A DNA stretch of 36,814 bases from Sphingomonas populi (GTDB lineage Bacteria > Pseudomonadota > Alphaproteobacteria > Sphingomonadales > Sphingomonadaceae): the NCBI RefSeq assembly GCF_004208535.1, contig NZ_SGIS01000040.1, forward strand, positions 1 through 36,814. The letters run 5' to 3'. How positions within the stretch are numbered: position 1 is the first letter of the stretch; the number at the start of each line of letters is the position of its first letter. Below the pieces are notes generated by a model. That model worked only from the letters and a program-made list of their open reading frames with translations, had not been told where the DNA came from and did no database searches. This document shows, one piece after another, positions 16,873 through 25,587 of the stretch. The position numbers and the translations under genes are program-made.

Positions 16873-18177
16873 ATGGCATTTTCCGAACGCGCCCGGACCG
16901 ATCCCCACACCGGACGAATTGCGCTGCGATCGGCATATGGGGCCGGCCATTTCGCGAAGAGCCTCGCGTGGAGCTTCACCGATCTGCTGCTCGCCTATTA
17001 TGCGAATGTGCGGCTGGGGCTTTCCGCCAGCGATACCGGGCTGCTCATCTTCCTCTCAGCGGTGCAGGGCGCGCTCGCCGACGTCGGTGCGGCCTGGTTG
17101 ATGCGCCGGGCGGAAGGCGATCTCGGCCGAATTCTGGCGATTCAGTTCGTCGCCGGGCTGGCGGCGGCGGTGGCGCTGCTCGTGGTGTTCCGCCCGGCGC
17201 ACGGCGGCGAAGCGGCGTTCGTGTTTCTTGTCCTCGCGCTGGCGCTGTTCCGGACCCTCTTCGCCTTTTACGATGTTTCGCAGAACGCCCTGGTATCGTT
17301 GTTGCCGCAAGATGCCGACGACGCGCACCATTATGCGGTCTTGCGGCAGGCGCTGAGCGGGATGGCGCGGCTTGCGGTGGCGGGGCTGGCGTTTCTGCTG
17401 GTCGGTGCCGCCGCACCGGCGGGCGGCCGCGAGATCGTCGCGGCGGGGGGTGTCGCAGCGCTGATCGCGGCCAGCGCCGGCTGGCTTCTGCGGTGGCGAG
17501 GCGCTTTGCCGATGGCAGCCACAGCCGTTGAGCGACGGCGTTCGATGCCCACGGGGCTGGCCACGCTGCTCGTCGCCGGCGCCGCGCTTGCCGGCCCCGA
17601 AGCGATGGCGATGCGGCTGGTGCCGTTCGTCGAGGGGCGCGGACCCGCCGAACCCGCCGGCGCGGCGCTGCTGTTCGCGCAGGTGCTCGGCAGCGTGATC
17701 GGGCCGCTGGGATTGCCGCGCCCGGATCGCGGGGTGATGCGGCCTGCGCTGGCTTTCACCGCGCTCGCAGTGCTGGCGGGGATGGTGTTTCTGGCCGCTC
17801 CGCACGCTGGCCTGCTCACGCTTGCCGCTTGTCTTGCCCACGGCGTGGGCTTCGGCGGCATGATGGCGCTGTTCTGGCGCGAGATGGGCACGGCGATCCG
17901 CAATCACGCGCTTCGCACCGGGGTGCGGACCGACATGATCAGCTTCGCGCTGCTCACCGCGACGATCAAGCTGGCGGGAGGGCTGTCCGGCGTGGGGCTC
18001 GCGTTTCTGCTCGACGGGTTCAAGGCGGGCACGCCCACGACGATGGCGGCGCTGGCCGCGATCATCGCCGTGGGCGGTCTCGTCTTCCTGCTGACGATCG
18101 CGCCGGGTTACCGCTTCGGCATCTCCAACAGCGGATTGCGGCGCGCCACGCCGCCGCCCGGCAGCCGGACGACGTAG
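16873..18177 (+). CDS. MFS transporter of the esterase/phospholipase locus
   Basis: A 434-residue inner-membrane protein with about 12 hydrophobic helices and a short loop pattern typical of the major facilitator superfamily (YGAGHFAKSLAWSFTDLLLA in helix 1; LFRTLFAFYDVSQNALVSLL; VGFGGMMALFWREMG; RTDMISFALLTATIKLAGGL). The helix-1 sequence and the FYDVSQNAL motif resemble the GPH sugar:cation symporter branch. ATG at 16873; no strong ribosome-binding site is visible. Its last 70 nt overlap the 3' end of the convergent phospholipase gene. Likely role: import of a breakdown product released by the neighbouring secreted hydrolases, by inference. Confidence 0.82.
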   Translation: MAFSERARTDPHTGRIALRSAYGAGHFAKSLAWSFTDLLLAYYANVRLGLSASDTGLLIFLSAVQGALADVGAAWLMRRAEGDLGRILAIQFVAGLAAAVALLVVFRPAHGGEAAFVFLVLALALFRTLFAFYDVSQNALVSLLPQDADDAHHYAVLRQALSGMARLAVAGLAFLLVGAAAPAGGREIVAAGGVAALIAASAGWLLRWRGALPMAATAVERRRSMPTGLATLLVAGAALAGPEAMAMRLVPFVEGRGPAEPAGAALLFAQVLGSVIGPLGLPRPDRGVMRPALAFTALAVLAGMVFLAAPHAGLLTLAACLAHGVGFGGMMALFWREMGTAIRNHALRTGVRTDMISFALLTATIKLAGGLSGVGLAFLLDGFKAGTPTTMAALAAIIAVGGLVFLLTIAPGYRFGISNSGLRRATPPPGSRTT

Positions 18178-19310
18178 CGCGTCCCGAAGGCGTTGCCGGG
18201 ATGCTCGAAGTCGGTCGAGACGATCTGCGCGCCGCTCGCGAAAGCGGCATTGGCGCGGCGCAGGTCGTTGGTCTTGGCCTCATAGGCCTCGATGTCGGAG
18301 CGGGTGCGGACGATATAGCCCTGCCGAACATAGTCGCGGATCTGCGCCTGCCGAAGCAGCGCATTGTCGAACATCAGGAACGCGGCATGATCCTCGCCGG
18401 GTTCGGCGCGCAGGAACGCCATCCGCCCCTTCAGCGAGGGATGCCCGGCCAGATAGCCGCGCGTCGATTCCTCGCCATTGGCGGTGATCATCAGGATCAC
18501 GATCTTGCCGCGCGCGGCGTGCAGGCTGGGCCAGCCACCCGCGCGGATCGCCGCGTTCAGCGTCGAGTGCGATCCGCGCACGTCGTCGGGCGTGATCAAG
18601 CGGCGGCGGCTGAGCACCGCGACGATCTCCGCGTCGAGCGCATCGAACAGCGCCGGGGTGAACGGCACCGTGTGGGTCGGGCCAGGCAGCAACGGCAGAT
18701 CGGACGATTTCGCCTCCAGCACCAGGAACAGCGGCACATGCCCGGGATGCGCGTCCGACCAGTCGCGCACCTGCGCGAGGCATTGCTTCAGCGGCTGGCA
18801 ATGGCTGCGAAAGTCGATGTCGGGAATGTGGAGCACTTTGTAGCCCGGCGCCGCCATCGCGCGCGCGTTGAACGGCAGCAGGCCGGTCGCGCCTTGTGCG
18901 CGCAGCAAACGGTAGCCGGCGGGGTCAGCGAACGTGCCGCCCTCGGGATCTGGATTGACGTCGATTTCGAGGCTGCGCATTCCCTCGTTCAACTGCGTGG
19001 TAAGGTCGGGGTGCAGATAGCTCAGCCCGTCGCTGATCGAGACGTCGTTGGGATGTTCTTCACGGAACAGCGCGCGCTGCGCCGGCGGCAGCGTGTTCGG
19101 CAGATCGGTGGTCACCCGGCCGAGGATCGGATCGACGATCGCCAACAGCCGCTTGTCGACGGGCATGGCGTAGCTGTTGTGGGTGCCGAGCACCTGGATC
19201 TCGTTGATCTTGAGATCGGGATTGAGATCGGCCGCCTCCGGTTTGGGAGCGGGGCTGGCGGCAATCAGGGCTGCGGCGAGCGCCGCGAGCGAAACGTAGT
19301 ATCGGGGCAT
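18108..19310 (-). CDS. Secreted Ca2+-dependent phosphoinositide phospholipase C-like protein
   Basis: A 400-residue exported protein starting at ATG 19310 (GGAG 6 nt upstream; an in-frame start 30 nt earlier lacks such a site). Residues 1-27 look like a signal peptide (YYVSLAALAAALIAASPAP). The core matches the PI-PLC-C1 branch of the phosphodiesterase TIM barrels: IQVLGTHNSYAMP with catalytic-type His44, SLEIDVNPD (Glu115 and Asp117, metal ligands by family), and VLHIPDIDF with His161. Enzymes of this fold cleave phosphodiesters to cyclic phosphates. The gene follows the receptor gene by 64 bp, so both are co-transcribed. Its true substrate is unknown. The 3' end overlaps the MFS gene by 70 nt. 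Confidence 0.85.
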   Translation of the reverse strand: MPRYYVSLAALAAALIAASPAPKPEAADLNPDLKINEIQVLGTHNSYAMPVDKRLLAIVDPILGRVTTDLPNTLPPAQRALFREEHPNDVSISDGLSYLHPDLTTQLNEGMRSLEIDVNPDPEGGTFADPAGYRLLRAQGATGLLPFNARAMAAPGYKVLHIPDIDFRSHCQPLKQCLAQVRDWSDAHPGHVPLFLVLEAKSSDLPLLPGPTHTVPFTPALFDALDAEIVAVLSRRRLITPDDVRGSHSTLNAAIRAGGWPSLHAARGKIVILMITANGEESTRGYLAGHPSLKGRMAFLRAEPGEDHAAFLMFDNALLRQAQIRDYVRQGYIVRTRSDIEAYEAKTNDLRRANAAFASGAQIVSTDFEHPGNAFGTRYVVRLPGGGVARRNPLLEMPKR

Positions 19311-19374
19311 AAGATGCTCCTTGAGCGAGACGAAGGCCAACCAGCCCCGGCGATCGGCCGGGACTGGCGGGGAC

Positions 19375-21663
19375 TCAGAAGCCGAATTTGGCGAAGACGC
19401 CGACGGTGCGATGCGCGTCGCGGGCGATGTAATGCACCAGGCTCAGCGTGCTATATTGCTGGAAGGCCGCGGAATAATAGGTGTCGAACAGATTGCGGCC
19501 ATAGACGCCGAATTCGAAATCGCGGTTCGTTGGCGACAGGCTGATGCGACCGTTGGCGATGCCGTAGCCGGGGATTTCCGAATACGCGGGCTGGCCGATC
19601 ACCGTCCAGACCTTGCTGCGATACGCGTAATCCAGATTGCCGCGAACGCGCAGATTGCCGCCGATTTCGCGTTCGTAGGTCGCGCTGATGTTGCCCTGCC
19701 ATTCGGGCGCGTTGGTCAGCCGGGTGCCGGCGTAATTGGTGGTCGCGTTATAGGCGTAATCGGTGAAGCGCGCATCGGTATAGGTCAGCCCGCCGCTTAG
19801 CGTCAGCGCGTCGGTCGCGCGCCACGCGAAGGTCGCCTCGGCGCCCCGGCTCCTGAGGCCGCCGGCATTGCCGATCGCCACCACGGCCAGCGGATTCCCC
19901 GGTACGAAGGTGACGAGCGAGGTCTGGAAATTGGTGAATTTCGAGCTGAACAGATCGAAGTTGAGGCGCACGCGGCGGTCGAACAGCTCGGTCTTGATGC
20001 CGGCCTCGATGCTCTTCACCGTCTCGTCCTTATAGGGCGAGTAATTGTTGCCGACGAACCCCGGGCCGCCCGGCTTGTAGCCGGTCGACCAGGTCGCATA
20101 GAGCATGACGTGCCGGTCGAGCTTGTACTGGCCCGCGATCCGGTACGAGAAATTGTCGCTTTTGATTTCCCCGAACGGCTGCACCGGCGCGGCGCTGGTC
20201 GGGGTGAACGTCGCGTTCACGCCGGTCAGCGGCAGCGGATCGATCCAGAAGAACGTATAGGCCTGGCTGTTGTCGTCATGGGTGTAGCGCCCGCTGAACG
20301 CGAGGCTGGCGCGCGGCGTGACGTTGAACTTGAGCTGTCCGAACGCAGCCTCGCTGGTGTTGGTCGCCTTGAACCGCGCGGCGTTGCCGGGATCGCCGAT
20401 CGCGCCGGTCAACGTGTAAAATTTGGTCAGCGGCACGCCGGCCGACGAGACCAGCGGCGTACCCAGCGTCGCCCATTGCAACTGAGTCGAATCGTTGCGC
20501 AGCCGATTGTAGAACAGCCCGCCGAGATATTCGACGAAGCCGCCGGTCGGCGAGGCCCAGCGCAGTTCCTGGCTGATCTTGCGCGTGTGAATGGTGCCCT
20601 GATTATACGGCAGGAAGGCGAACTTGTCGGCGGGCACAAGGTTGGCCGGGGCATCGCCGATGTACTTCGTCTCACGATAGGCCGTGATGGAGGTCAGCGT
20701 GTCGCGCCCGATCTTGATCTGCGCGCGGAGCGAATGGCCCCAGGTCGCGGTCTGCGTCCGGCCCATCTTGGAATCGGCGTCGTCGTCATTCTCCGGCCCC
20801 GGCGTCACGCCATTGGCGATCTGCAGCGCCGTCACCGCCGGAAGCGCACCCGAGACCGAGGTGCGGATGAAATTGTCCCAGTGATGCTCGTAATCGTTGA
20901 GATAGGTCAGTTCGATACGGTCGCTCGGCTGGAACAGCAGCTTGGCACGATAACCATATTCCTTGAACGCATTGAGCGGCTGATTGAGCGTGGTGTAGCG
21001 GCCATAGCCCTCCTGCCCCTGATCGAAGCCCGAGACGCGCAGCGCGAGCGTATCGCCGACCGGCACGTTGAGCGTCAGCGTGGCGTTTCGATCCTCGCGC
21101 TGGCCGTAGCTTGCGCTGCCCTTGGCCGAGAATTGGCCGAGCACGGGTTTTACGGTCGTCACCGAGATCACGCCCGACGTAGCGTTCTTGCCGAACAGCG
21201 TGCCTTGCGGCCCCATCAGCACGTCGATCTGCTGGATGTCGGACAGGCCGGTGAGACCGGTGTCGCGTTGCGCATCCATCACCACGTCATCGACGACGAG
21301 GCTGACCGACTTTTCGTTGGAATAATCGAAAGAGGTACTGCCGACACCGCGGATCTGGAAGGCGGCGCCGTTGGTCGCATCGAACTGAACGCCGGGCACG
21401 ACATATTGCAGGTCGGTCACTGAGCGGAAATTGGAATTTTCCAGCGCCTTGCCGCTGACCGACGTGATCGAGACCGGCACGTCCTGCAGGCTTTCGCTGC
21501 GGCGCTGCGCGGTGACGACGATGGTGGCGAGCCCCTCGTCCGGCGCGGCCTGCGTTTCTGGCGCGGGCGTGGGCGCGGCTTGAGCATACGCTTGTGCGAA
21601 CGGCGTGCCGGTGGCGGCAGTACCGAGCAGAAGCAGATGATGAAGGCGACGTGCTGATATCAT
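19375..21663 (-). CDS. TonB-dependent outer-membrane receptor of the esterase locus
   Basis: A 762-residue receptor. It has a signal peptide (LLLLGTAATGTPFAQAYAQA), a TonB-box-like segment (LATIVVTAQRRSESLQDVPV), and a plug domain with IRGVGSTSFDYSNEKSVSLV, VLMGPQGTLFGKNATSGVIS. The barrel follows and ends with RTVGVFAKFGF, a terminal Phe. The form is that of the many sphingomonad receptors for plant- or lipid-derived molecules. ATG at 21663 with GGGGA about 12 nt upstream. It is followed by the phospholipase gene and preceded by the tandem TetR gene; dyads in the 132-bp promoter region indicate control by that regulator. Confidence 0.94.
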   Translation of the reverse strand: MISARRLHHLLLLGTAATGTPFAQAYAQAAPTPAPETQAAPDEGLATIVVTAQRRSESLQDVPVSITSVSGKALENSNFRSVTDLQYVVPGVQFDATNGAAFQIRGVGSTSFDYSNEKSVSLVVDDVVMDAQRDTGLTGLSDIQQIDVLMGPQGTLFGKNATSGVISVTTVKPVLGQFSAKGSASYGQREDRNATLTLNVPVGDTLALRVSGFDQGQEGYGRYTTLNQPLNAFKEYGYRAKLLFQPSDRIELTYLNDYEHHWDNFIRTSVSGALPAVTALQIANGVTPGPENDDDADSKMGRTQTATWGHSLRAQIKIGRDTLTSITAYRETKYIGDAPANLVPADKFAFLPYNQGTIHTRKISQELRWASPTGGFVEYLGGLFYNRLRNDSTQLQWATLGTPLVSSAGVPLTKFYTLTGAIGDPGNAARFKATNTSEAAFGQLKFNVTPRASLAFSGRYTHDDNSQAYTFFWIDPLPLTGVNATFTPTSAAPVQPFGEIKSDNFSYRIAGQYKLDRHVMLYATWSTGYKPGGPGFVGNNYSPYKDETVKSIEAGIKTELFDRRVRLNFDLFSSKFTNFQTSLVTFVPGNPLAVVAIGNAGGLRSRGAEATFAWRATDALTLSGGLTYTDARFTDYAYNATTNYAGTRLTNAPEWQGNISATYEREIGGNLRVRGNLDYAYRSKVWTVIGQPAYSEIPGYGIANGRISLSPTNRDFEFGVYGRNLFDTYYSAAFQQYSTLSLVHYIARDAHRTVGVFAKFGF

Positions 21664-21734
21664 TGGTCCGAATCCCCGTTTCGTTGGCTGACGCAGCGGC
21701 GGCTATCAGCGACCAATGACGCTTACGTGACAGT

Positions 21735-21792
21735 TGTACGAAATACTTCTCATATTTCGGCTTGCGAAAGTGCCGAAACGTACATTTGTACG
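21735..21792. promoter_or_regulatory. Cluster of overlapping dyads in the receptor promoter (candidate operator)
   Basis: Three perfect inverted repeats are packed into this stretch: CGAAATA-N7-TATTTCG (21739-21759), TTTCGGC-N10-GCCGAAA (21755-21778) and CGTAC-N4-GTACG (21779-21792). The first overlaps TGTACGAAAT (21735-21744), which recurs inverted at 23088-23097 on the other side of the regulator gene. This density is what an operator for a TetR-type protein looks like, although binding is not proven. Confidence 0.6.
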
Positions 21793-21795
21793 GAT

Positions 21796-22983
21796 TCAGC
21801 CAAGGCAGGCATTGGCCTGGAGGCGGTCGATCAGCGCAAACGCAGAAGTCTCGGCCGCAGGGCCGCGCACGCCGTCCAGCAGCAACTGGCCGATGCCGGT
21901 CATGGCGATCGCCTGCGCGGAGAGCAGATCGAACGGCGCTTCGCCTTCGGCCAGCCGGTTGAGGCGGACGAGGTAATTCTCGCCGCGTCGGCGGCGCATA
22001 TCGGCGGCGAACGGCTTGAGGCTCGGGATGCGGGCCGCCACCAGAGCGATGGCGAAGGTAGCGCGCGCGATCTCGATGCTGTTCAGTTCATACTCGGGGT
22101 CGCTCATCCGTTGCGCATCGACGGTCCCCTGGACGCGGACGATGATGTCGTTGATCCCGGCCTTCAGCAAATCCTCCTGACGGGGGAAATGATAGGCGAG
22201 CGTGGAATTGGCATAGCCGGCGCGCGAGGCGACGGCTCGGTGCGTCACCGCGTCTGCCCCCTCCTCGACGATCAGCGCGGAGATGTGGCGCGCGGCCGTG
22301 GTCTGCCATTCGCTCATCGCCGGCGTGCGGTAGCGGCCAGTCTCGTCCAGCGCGTCCCCGAGCGCGGCGTGGAACACGGCGAACTGCGATAGATCGGGCG
22401 AGTCGGGTCTCCTCACCAATTCGCCGCACAAGCGCTGGAGATTGAGCCGGCGCAGCCAGCGATAGCTGGCGAGCTCGCCGATCGCGAGACCATGCGCGAT
22501 CTCGTCGGTGCTGAAGGCGTGGAGGACGTCGCCAAGCTCGGCCCGCCCGAGCGGTGCCGCCACCGCGCGCCAGAACGTCAACCGCTGGTCCCGCCAGGTC
22601 GAGAGCGAAGCCGCGATCTCGGGATGCGACGGTGCGCCCTGGATCAACTCGCAGTAAAAGCGCGTGCGCAGTGCCGCGACGCCGACCATGTCGCCAACGA
22701 CGGCATCGACCAGATCGCCGAGCAACGCGCCATCGCGGACGTCGAGCGCGCGGATGCGGGCGAGCCAGCGATCGAGAAACGCACCGTCCTCCGCGCGCGC
22801 GGCGGCAATCAAGCTCGCAACCAGCGTGTCCTTGAGGCCGAAGCGGTGCGACAGGGCCGAGACGGTCGTGTCCAGTTGCTCGGCGAGCGGCCGCAGGCTC
22901 AGCCCGCCGAGACCGTTCGCCGCGACCAGCGTCATCGCGGCATGGAGGACGGAGGGAAGATCGGTATCGGCGCGCTTCGGCAT
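21796..22983 (-). CDS. Tandem TetR-type regulator, two DNA-binding units in one chain
   Basis: A 395-residue protein built of two TetR-like units. The first HTH is at about residues 11-57 (LPSVLHAAMTLVAANGLGGL, SLRPLAEQLDTTVSALSHRF). The second is at about 227-280 (QTTAARHISALIVEEGADAV, THRAVASRAGYANSTLAYHF). Each is followed by a helical region that would be its dimerisation or ligand part. Ordinary TetR proteins are about 200 residues and dimerise; this one carries both DNA-binding heads covalently. ATG at 22983. It lies between the receptor and the esterase genes, whose promoters share a motif, so it probably controls both. Confidence 0.88.
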   Translation of the reverse strand: MPKRADTDLPSVLHAAMTLVAANGLGGLSLRPLAEQLDTTVSALSHRFGLKDTLVASLIAAARAEDGAFLDRWLARIRALDVRDGALLGDLVDAVVGDMVGVAALRTRFYCELIQGAPSHPEIAASLSTWRDQRLTFWRAVAAPLGRAELGDVLHAFSTDEIAHGLAIGELASYRWLRRLNLQRLCGELVRRPDSPDLSQFAVFHAALGDALDETGRYRTPAMSEWQTTAARHISALIVEEGADAVTHRAVASRAGYANSTLAYHFPRQEDLLKAGINDIIVRVQGTVDAQRMSDPEYELNSIEIARATFAIALVAARIPSLKPFAADMRRRRGENYLVRLNRLAEGEAPFDLLSAQAIAMTGIGQLLLDGVRGPAAETSAFALIDRLQANACLG

Positions 22984-23087
22984 GACGGGTCCGTCGTCGT
23001 TCGAGGAGGGCGCCGGTAGCCCGGACGCGTATAGGTTCGCATTCTAGTACGCTTGACACGTCTTGCCTAGGAAAACGGACGCATAGA

Positions 23088-23097
23088 ATTTCGTACA
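23088..23097. promoter_or_regulatory. Candidate operator ATTTCGTACA between the regulator and the esterase genes
   Basis: Exact inverted copy of TGTACGAAAT at 21735-21744. It overlaps a possible -10 box, TAGAAT at 23084-23089, facing the esterase genes, with CTTGCC 16 bp upstream as a weak -35. A related GTACG also lies at 23047-23051. Placement over a -10 is typical for a repressor site. Confidence 0.5.
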
Positions 23098-23164
23098 TGT
23101 GTAACGTTGCGGTCATCCGCGCGCGCTATACCGGGCGCACGCGATCGAGCGGGGGAGAATGGCG

Positions 23165-24016
23165 ATGCGATGTCGAGACGATGGAACCGGCCGCGCGCGT
23201 CGGCGTGGCTGGCTGGCGGCACCGCTGCTCTTGCTCATCGCGACCGCCGCCCGGGCAGCGCCGCAGGGTGATGGCGATGGCGGCTATGTCTGTCCGCCGG
23301 TGCCGGCCGCGCTGGTCGCGTACCGGAACGCGGCGGACACGCCACCGCCACCTTCGGCCGCAGACCTCACCGTCTATCACGCCTATGTTCAGGTGCTCCA
23401 GGCGAACGACTGGGCCTATCTCTGCCGCTATCGCGACGAGAACCGCGCCACGTTGCGCGAACCGCGCCCGCGCGTCGTTCTGCTCGGCGATTCGATCACC
23501 GAGAATTGGAAGGCGCGCGACCCGAAGCTGTTTGCGGCGGGCATCGTCGATCGCGGCATCGGCGGCCAGACCGCGCCGCAGATGCTGTTGCGCTTCTATC
23601 AGGACGTAATCGCACTGCGGCCGCGCGTCGTGCATATCATGGCCGGCACCAACGATATCGCCGGCAACACCGGCCCGACCAGCGACACGCAATATCGCGA
23701 CGCGATCCGGGCGATGGTCGATCTCTCTCGCGCGCACAGCATCAAGGTCATCCTCGCGAGCATCCTGCCCGCTCGCACCTTTCCGCAGCGGCCGGACGTG
23801 CGGCCGGCGGCGCGCATCCGCGCCTGGAACGCTTGGCTGCGCGATTTTGCGCGGGCCAACGGACTCGTCTTCGTCGATTATCACGCAGCGCTGACCGATG
23901 CCGAGGGCGGGTTGCGTCCCGACCTCACCAGCGATGGCGTGCATCCGACCCGCGCCGGCTACGCGCCGATGGATGCACTCTTCCTGCGCGCGCTGGCCGA
24001 AGCCGAGCGGCGCTGA
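23165..24016 (+). CDS. Secreted SGNH/GDSL-family esterase
   Basis: A 283-residue exported hydrolase. I chose ATG 23165 because GGAG lies 7 nt upstream; the ATG at 23159 in the same frame is too close to it. An N-terminal Arg-rich segment and hydrophobic stretch (RRRGWLAAPLLLLIATAARA) form a signal peptide. The SGNH blocks are all present: I, VVLLGDSITENW with the nucleophile Ser; II, DRGIGGQT; III, HIMAGTNDIAG; V, LTSDGVHPTRAGY with Asp and His. Such enzymes remove acyl groups from sugars or lipids. It begins the plus-strand operon with the hydrolase gene 5 bp downstream. An extra domain of about 70 residues precedes block I, as in bacterial GDSL lipases/acylhydrolases. Confidence 0.9.
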   Translation: MRCRDDGTGRARRRGWLAAPLLLLIATAARAAPQGDGDGGYVCPPVPAALVAYRNAADTPPPPSAADLTVYHAYVQVLQANDWAYLCRYRDENRATLREPRPRVVLLGDSITENWKARDPKLFAAGIVDRGIGGQTAPQMLLRFYQDVIALRPRVVHIMAGTNDIAGNTGPTSDTQYRDAIRAMVDLSRAHSIKVILASILPARTFPQRPDVRPAARIRAWNAWLRDFARANGLVFVDYHAALTDAEGGLRPDLTSDGVHPTRAGYAPMDALFLRALAEAERR

Positions 24017-24021
24017 GCGGC

Positions 24022-25077
24022 ATGACCCAAGGAAACACACTGGACACGCAGACTCCGCCACCAGCCGGTCCCGATCGGCGCAGGTTTGGCGTGGGGGCGC
24101 TCGCATCGCTGTTCGCTGTCACGGCGCCGCAGGCGCAAGCCCGCGCGGGAAGCGCGTCGCTTGACCCCACGGCATGGTCACACGCCTGGCCGCCTGCCGA
24201 CGTGATTCCCTTGTGGCCGGATGTTCCGCCGGGTCGGATCGCCGGATTCGAGGTGCCGGTGACGCCCACAGGCTGGGCGGGCGGGGCGTGGCCCGCCGCC
24301 TTCCTGCGGCGCACGGCGATGCCGACGCTGAACGTCTTCCGCCCGGCGAATCCCACCGGCGAGGCGATGCTGGTGTGCCCCGGCGGCGCCTATGTCTTCG
24401 TGTCGGCGGCGATCGAAGGTGTCGATGTCGCGCGCGTGTTCAATGCGCTCGGCGTGACGGTGTTCGTGCTCAGCTACCGCTTGCCTGGTGAGGGATGGCA
24501 GGACCGCGCGAACGTGCCGCTGCAGGATGCGCAGCGCGCGATGCGGCTGATCCGCACGCACGCGCGCGCGTTCGGCATCGCGCCCGAACGCGTCGGCGTG
24601 CTCGGTTTCTCGGCGGGCGGGCATCTCGCCGCCACGCTGGCGGTCGATCATGCCGAACCGGTCTATCAGCCCGTCGATAGCGCCGACCGGCAAAGTGCGC
24701 GGCCGGCCTATGCCGGATTGATCTACCCAGTGATCCTGACCGACGGCCCGCTCGCCCATGTGCGCTCACGCACCGAACTGCTTGGCCCGTCACCGTCGCC
24801 GGAGCAGGCGGCGCATCGATCACCCAACCTTCGCGTCTCGCTCGCCACGCCGCCGTGTTTCCTTGCCCATGCGGCCGACGACACGACCGTGTCGATCGAC
24901 AACAGCCTGGCCATGTATGCGGCACTCAGGGCGACCAAGATCGTGTGCGAGGGCCATTTCTTCGCGGAAGGACAGCACGCCTTCGGGACCGGTCGCGCCG
25001 ACCAGCCGAGCGAGCTCTGGCCGCAGCTCTTCGAGCGTTGGGCGCGATCCACATTACGGCAAGTGTCGCCCGGTTGA
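24022..25077 (+). CDS. Tat-exported alpha/beta-hydrolase, acetyl-esterase-like
   Basis: A 351-residue hydrolase starting at ATG 24022, 5 bp after the SGNH stop. The N-terminus has a twin-arginine-type signal (GPDRRRFGVGALASLFAVTA). The hydrolase core shows an oxyanion-hole segment MLVCPGGAYVFVS, the nucleophile elbow GVLGFSAGGHLAATL, the acid in FLAHAADDTTVS, and the His in AEGQHAFGTG. This is the pattern of the BD-FAE/acetyl-xylan-esterase branch. It pairs with the SGNH esterase, so a doubly acylated or polyacylated substrate is plausible but unproven. Membrane or periplasmic location follows from the signal. Confidence 0.88.
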   Translation: MTQGNTLDTQTPPPAGPDRRRFGVGALASLFAVTAPQAQARAGSASLDPTAWSHAWPPADVIPLWPDVPPGRIAGFEVPVTPTGWAGGAWPAAFLRRTAMPTLNVFRPANPTGEAMLVCPGGAYVFVSAAIEGVDVARVFNALGVTVFVLSYRLPGEGWQDRANVPLQDAQRAMRLIRTHARAFGIAPERVGVLGFSAGGHLAATLAVDHAEPVYQPVDSADRQSARPAYAGLIYPVILTDGPLAHVRSRTELLGPSPSPEQAAHRSPNLRVSLATPPCFLAHAADDTTVSIDNSLAMYAALRATKIVCEGHFFAEGQHAFGTGRADQPSELWPQLFERWARSTLRQVSPG

Positions 25078-25587
25078 CCCTCCCCGGATCGCGTCGGCAT
25101 CGGCTGTCGCGCCGGCGGTATCCCAGCCGACCCCGGCCCGGACCGGCGACCGCTGCTTCCGCCGCCACCGTATCGGCAGAGGCGACTCGGGACCTTGCGG
25201 TGTCGTGCGAAGTCCGTGCCGCGACATCGCCGACCAAGCGGCGAAGCTGGCTGCGCGCAACGACTCCTCGATAGCGCGGCTGAGCGTGACGCTGACGGAC
25301 AGCCAGATCGGCCGCGTGAAGATGGTCCGTACCCGACCAAAGCCGGCCGTACAATATGGCGACGTTCAATGTCTGGGCTTGGGAAAAGCGGCCGGTCGGT
25401 TTGGCAGAAGGGGGACGGCCGGCGGCGCGCGCCATCCTCGCCTTTTAGCCGCAAAATGCATCCTGGAAGGTGCCGTACGGTTGCATGTATAGCCCTGCGT
25501 GGCCGCCGGAGTCTGCACCGGTGGCGACGGGTCAGGCGAAGACGCCGCCCACACGGTTGCGCCGCTGATTGCCGGGCGAATACGGGA
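25078..25587. other. Intergenic region between convergent operons; no gene seen
   Basis: About 510 bp between the hydrolase stop and the cobA stop. Frames on both strands are Arg-rich, low in structure and unlike proteins, as expected of GC-rich non-coding DNA. No terminator hairpin followed by a T-run stood out. It may contain decayed coding sequence that I cannot identify. Confidence 0.45.

Noticed and set aside
16584..17531. 315-codon plus-strand frame overlapping the MFS gene
   Set aside because: Arg/Gly-rich out-of-frame reading; the MFS frame from 16873 has the helices and motifs.
18062..18364. Small minus-strand frame at the end of the MFS/phospholipase overlap
   Set aside because: Arg/Ala-rich shadow of the phospholipase gene without start signals.
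20110..21423. 437-codon plus-strand frame opposite the TonB receptor
   Set aside because: No protein-like features; the receptor reads cleanly on the minus strand.
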